Part shown: positions 12,352 to 14,478 of the stretch, piece after piece
Layout: every line of letters starts with the position of its first letter
Position numbering within the stretch: the stretch's first letter is position 1
Source of the DNA: Thermoproteota archaeon
GTDB lineage: Archaea; Korarchaeota; Korarchaeia; Korarchaeales; Korarchaeaceae
Assembly: GCA_003661365.1 (NCBI GenBank)
Contig: QMVZ01000025.1
Location: forward strand, 1-14,478
DNA length: 14,478 nt
Direction of reading: 5' to 3'
Program-made: the position numbers and the translations under genes
The notes under the pieces: model-generated
What the model saw: the letters and a program-made list of their open reading frames with translations, nothing else
What the model was told of the DNA's origin: nothing
Databases searched by the model: none

Positions 12352-13233
12352 ATGAAGTTTCCATACTATCCTGGTTGCACATTGAAAGCTCAAGCCAAGA
12401 ACTTCGAGATCTCTGCTCTAACGACGTGTGCATATCTTGGGATAGAGCTAGAGGAACTTGATAAGTGGAATTGCTGTGGAACCGTATACTCCCTAGCAAC
12501 GGATGACCTGATGAAGCAAGTTGCTCCAATTAGAGTTCTCATCAGGGCGATGGAGAAAGGGCAAAATGAGCTTGTGACTCTGTGCGCAATGTGTTACAAT
12601 ACTCTTGCAAGGGCTAACCTTCTCGTTAGAGCTGACGAAGAGAAGATGGAGAAACTAAATTGCTTCATGGATGATGAACCAGATTATGACGGAAGTGTCA
12701 GGGTACTTCATCTTTTACAGGTTCTAAAAGATATTATTGGTTTTGAGATAATTATGCAGAAGGTAGTTAGGCCTTTGAAAGGTCTAAGGGTCTCTCCTTA
12801 CTACGGTTGTCTTCTCATTAGACCAAAGGGGGTTGCAATAGACGATCCAAGAGATCCAAGGATTTTAGAGGATTTGCTGTCAGCTCTTGGCGCTGATGTA
12901 ATCGGAACCCCAGAGAGAGCCACGTGTTGCGGGTCCTATCTAACAATTGACAGGAAGGAAGTTGTAGCTGATAACGCCTACAGAATTATAATGACCTCTG
13001 TTGAAAGGGGAGCAGAGTTATTGGTAACATCTTGTCCTTTGTGCTTCTTTAACTTGGACAGTAGGCAGAAGGAGGCTAAGAAGCTTCATCCTGAGATGAA
13101 ACAAGTTCCGATTGTTTATTTTACTCAATTGATGGCCCTTGCATTTGGACTCGAGGATAGCTTAGGTTTTGAGAGTCATTATGTAGACCCAAGGCCTTTT
13201 CTTAAGGAGAAAGGGTTGTTGGGAGGCTCTTAG
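12352..13233 (+). CDS. hdrB: CoB-CoM heterodisulfide reductase subunit B (catalytic, CCG domains)
   Basis: HdrB holds the site where a thiol heterodisulfide is cleaved, using two noncubane iron-sulfur clusters bound by CCG domains. From the ATG at 12352 (293 residues, start MKFPYYPGC) both domains are complete: Cys9, Cys41-Cys42 and Cys78-x2-Cys81 (CAMC); then Cys153, Cys192-Cys193 and Cys228-x2-Cys231 (CPLC). I prefer this ATG to the GTG at 12343, since it gives the usual family N-terminus, although the Shine-Dalgarno match is weak for both. The gene lies directly after hdrC, and its TAG is followed at once by the hdrA ATG. With both five-cysteine sets present, it matches the methanogen-type enzyme rather than one-domain relatives. 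Whether the substrate is CoM-S-S-CoB or another disulfide depends on the organism. Confidence 0.93.
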   Translation: MKFPYYPGCTLKAQAKNFEISALTTCAYLGIELEELDKWNCCGTVYSLATDDLMKQVAPIRVLIRAMEKGQNELVTLCAMCYNTLARANLLVRADEEKMEKLNCFMDDEPDYDGSVRVLHLLQVLKDIIGFEIIMQKVVRPLKGLRVSPYYGCLLIRPKGVAIDDPRDPRILEDLLSALGADVIGTPERATCCGSYLTIDRKEVVADNAYRIIMTSVERGAELLVTSCPLCFFNLDSRQKEAKKLHPEMKQVPIVYFTQLMALAFGLEDSLGFESHYVDPRPFLKEKGLLGGS

Positions 13234-14478
13234 ATGCCTGAACGAATAGGAGTCTTTGTTTGCCACTGTGGACAGAACATAGCTGGAAGCGTCGACGTTG
13301 AGAAAGTCAGAGATGAGACAGCTAAGTTAGCTGGGGTTGTGCACGCAGAAGATTACGTGTTCATGTGCTCTGATCCTGGGCAGGAACTTATTAGGAGAGC
13401 AATTCACGAGAAAAACTTGGATGGAATAGTTGTAGCTGCATGCTCTCCTTTCCTTCACAAGGAAACCTGGCAAAATATTGCAAAGAATACTGGCCTCAAT
13501 CCTTACCTGGTAGAGGTTGCCAACATAAGGGAGTGGGTTGCATGGCCTCACAGGAATGATAAGGAAAAGGCTACGGAGAAAGCCATAAAGATGGTGGAAG
13601 CCGCTGTTGCTAAGCTTAGGTCGGATGTGGCCCTTCAACCAATAAAAATCCCAGTTAAGAAGTCAGTTTTAGTCATAGGCGGGGGCATTGCGGGTATTCA
13701 GGCTGCTTTGGACATTGCAGAAGCTGGACTTAAGGTGTACCTTGTTGAGAAAGATCCTAGCATAGGAGGGAAGATGGCCCAGCTTTCAGAGACATTTCCA
13801 ACCCTTGACTGTCCTCAATGCATTCTTACCCCCAAAATGACTGAATTAGCCCACCACTCTAATGCCACATTGCTCACCTATTCGGAGATTGAGGATGTTA
13901 CTGGTTCTGCAGGAAACTTCAAGGTAAAGGTGAGAAGGAAGGCAACATACGTAAACTGGGATAAATGCGTAGGATGTGGCTCATGTATGCAAGTGTGCCC
14001 TGTTGAGGTCCCATCAGAATATGAGGATGGGATCGCAAACAGGAAAGCGATATACATACCTTTTCCCCAAGCAGTACCCAACAAGGCAGTCATAGACCCG
14101 ATGAGCTGTCTAAGGTTAAAGTATGGTAAAGGTTGTGGTCTTTGTGCAAAGGAGTGCCCTGCTGGGGCCATAAGTTTCGAAAACAATGAGAGGTTTGAGG
14201 AGTTAGAGGTAGGAGCTATCATAGTAGCCACGGGGCTTGAGGTCATGGATGCCTCCAATTTCGCTGAGTATGGCCATGGAAAGTATAAGGACGTTATTAC
14301 TGGCTTGCAGTTTGAAAGATTACTTGCGCCAAGCGGTCCTACTCAGGGTCGGGTGATTAGACCATCTGATGGTAAGGTTCCAAAGGAAGTTGCCTTCATC
14401 CAGTGCGTTGGATCAAGGGATCCTGAAAACTGGAATCCTTACTGCTCAAAGATCTGCTGTATGTATACGGCCAAACAA
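13234..14478 (+). CDS. hdrA: CoB-CoM heterodisulfide reductase subunit A (flavin subunit), N-terminal 415 residues
   Basis: HdrA carries the flavin that, in bifurcating complexes, splits electron pairs between ferredoxin and the disulfide on HdrB. The visible part starts with the HdrA-specific domain (VFVCHCGQNIAG, 8-18; MCSDPGQ; AACSPFLHKETW). Next come the FAD loop VIGGGIAGIQAALD (147-160), the family motif TLDCPQCILTPKM (190-202) and an inserted ferredoxin domain with CVGCGSCMQVCP (Cys245, 248, 251, 255) and CLRLKYGKGCGLCAKECP (Cys292, 301, 304, 308). A further flavin-domain segment (AIIVATGLEVMDA) and IQCVGSRD follow before the right edge cuts the gene. Typical HdrA is about 650 residues, so roughly a third or more is missing, and a C-terminal fusion cannot be excluded. 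GGGAGG (13221-13226) lies 7 nt before the ATG, which abuts the hdrB stop. Confidence 0.94.
   Translation, partial: MPERIGVFVCHCGQNIAGSVDVEKVRDETAKLAGVVHAEDYVFMCSDPGQELIRRAIHEKNLDGIVVAACSPFLHKETWQNIAKNTGLNPYLVEVANIREWVAWPHRNDKEKATEKAIKMVEAAVAKLRSDVALQPIKIPVKKSVLVIGGGIAGIQAALDIAEAGLKVYLVEKDPSIGGKMAQLSETFPTLDCPQCILTPKMTELAHHSNATLLTYSEIEDVTGSAGNFKVKVRRKATYVNWDKCVGCGSCMQVCPVEVPSEYEDGIANRKAIYIPFPQAVPNKAVIDPMSCLRLKYGKGCGLCAKECPAGAISFENNERFEELEVGAIIVATGLEVMDASNFAEYGHGKYKDVITGLQFERLLAPSGPTQGRVIRPSDGKVPKEVAFIQCVGSRDPENWNPYCSKICCMYTAKQ

Noticed and set aside
13878..14258. 126-codon open frame on the minus strand opposite hdrA
   Set aside because: It is antisense to the ferredoxin-containing part of hdrA, which has all its cysteines; the product looks like random reading.

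Overview
The window reads as the chromosome of an archaeon. It encodes the archaeal/eukaryotic-type tRNA(Met) cytidine acetyltransferase TmcA, a methanogen-type heterodisulfide reductase set (hdrC-hdrB-hdrA), secreted proteins with S-layer-like or CARDB-like character, and promoters of archaeal TATA type. Arginine is mostly AGA/AGG, and several genes start with TTG or GTG. MerA, Feo and Hdr together suggest an anaerobic, possibly geothermal lineage (Korarchaeia, Bathyarchaeia or a related Thermoproteota group). No rRNA or other marker is present, so the placement is inference.

Layout. Positions 1-3008 (minus strand) hold tmcA, an overlapping ASCH/PUA-like protein gene, and the start of a secreted sequon-rich protein cut by the left edge. 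Positions 3246-4605 hold a convergent pair whose 3' ends overlap by 20 bp: a CPBP (CAAX-type) membrane protease (+) and a small secreted S-layer-like protein (-). Positions 4606-5167 carry a decayed, frameshifted gene, a long bulged hairpin, a 13-bp palindrome and the feo promoter with a DtxR/IdeR-like operator. Positions 5168-7623 are feoA-feoB (ferrous iron import), and the 3' end of feoB overlaps by 60 bp the convergent gene for a DedA-family membrane protein. Positions 8411-9811 encode a mercuric reductase of the short type, without the N-terminal metal-binding domain but with the C-terminal Cys-Cys pair. Positions 10007-11730 encode a membrane-anchored extracellular protein (signal peptide, terpenoid-cyclase-like helical repeats, CARDB-like beta domains, C-terminal membrane segment) split by a frameshift. 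From 11909 to the right edge run hdrC, hdrB and hdrA, with hdrA cut by the edge.

How the genes work together. The ASCH protein resembles bacterial YqfB, an N4-acetylcytidine amidohydrolase, and its gene overlaps that of the N4-acetylcytidine-making enzyme TmcA; a writer/eraser (or writer/salvage) pair is the most interesting hypothesis here. FeoA/FeoB form an iron-uptake operon, probably repressed by a DtxR-family regulator. HdrCBA would form the thiol-disulfide and flavin-bifurcating core of energy metabolism; its electron donor is not in view. Two separate genes each lose frame as if one base were missing, so either real decay or single-base assembly errors should be considered before calling them pseudogenes.
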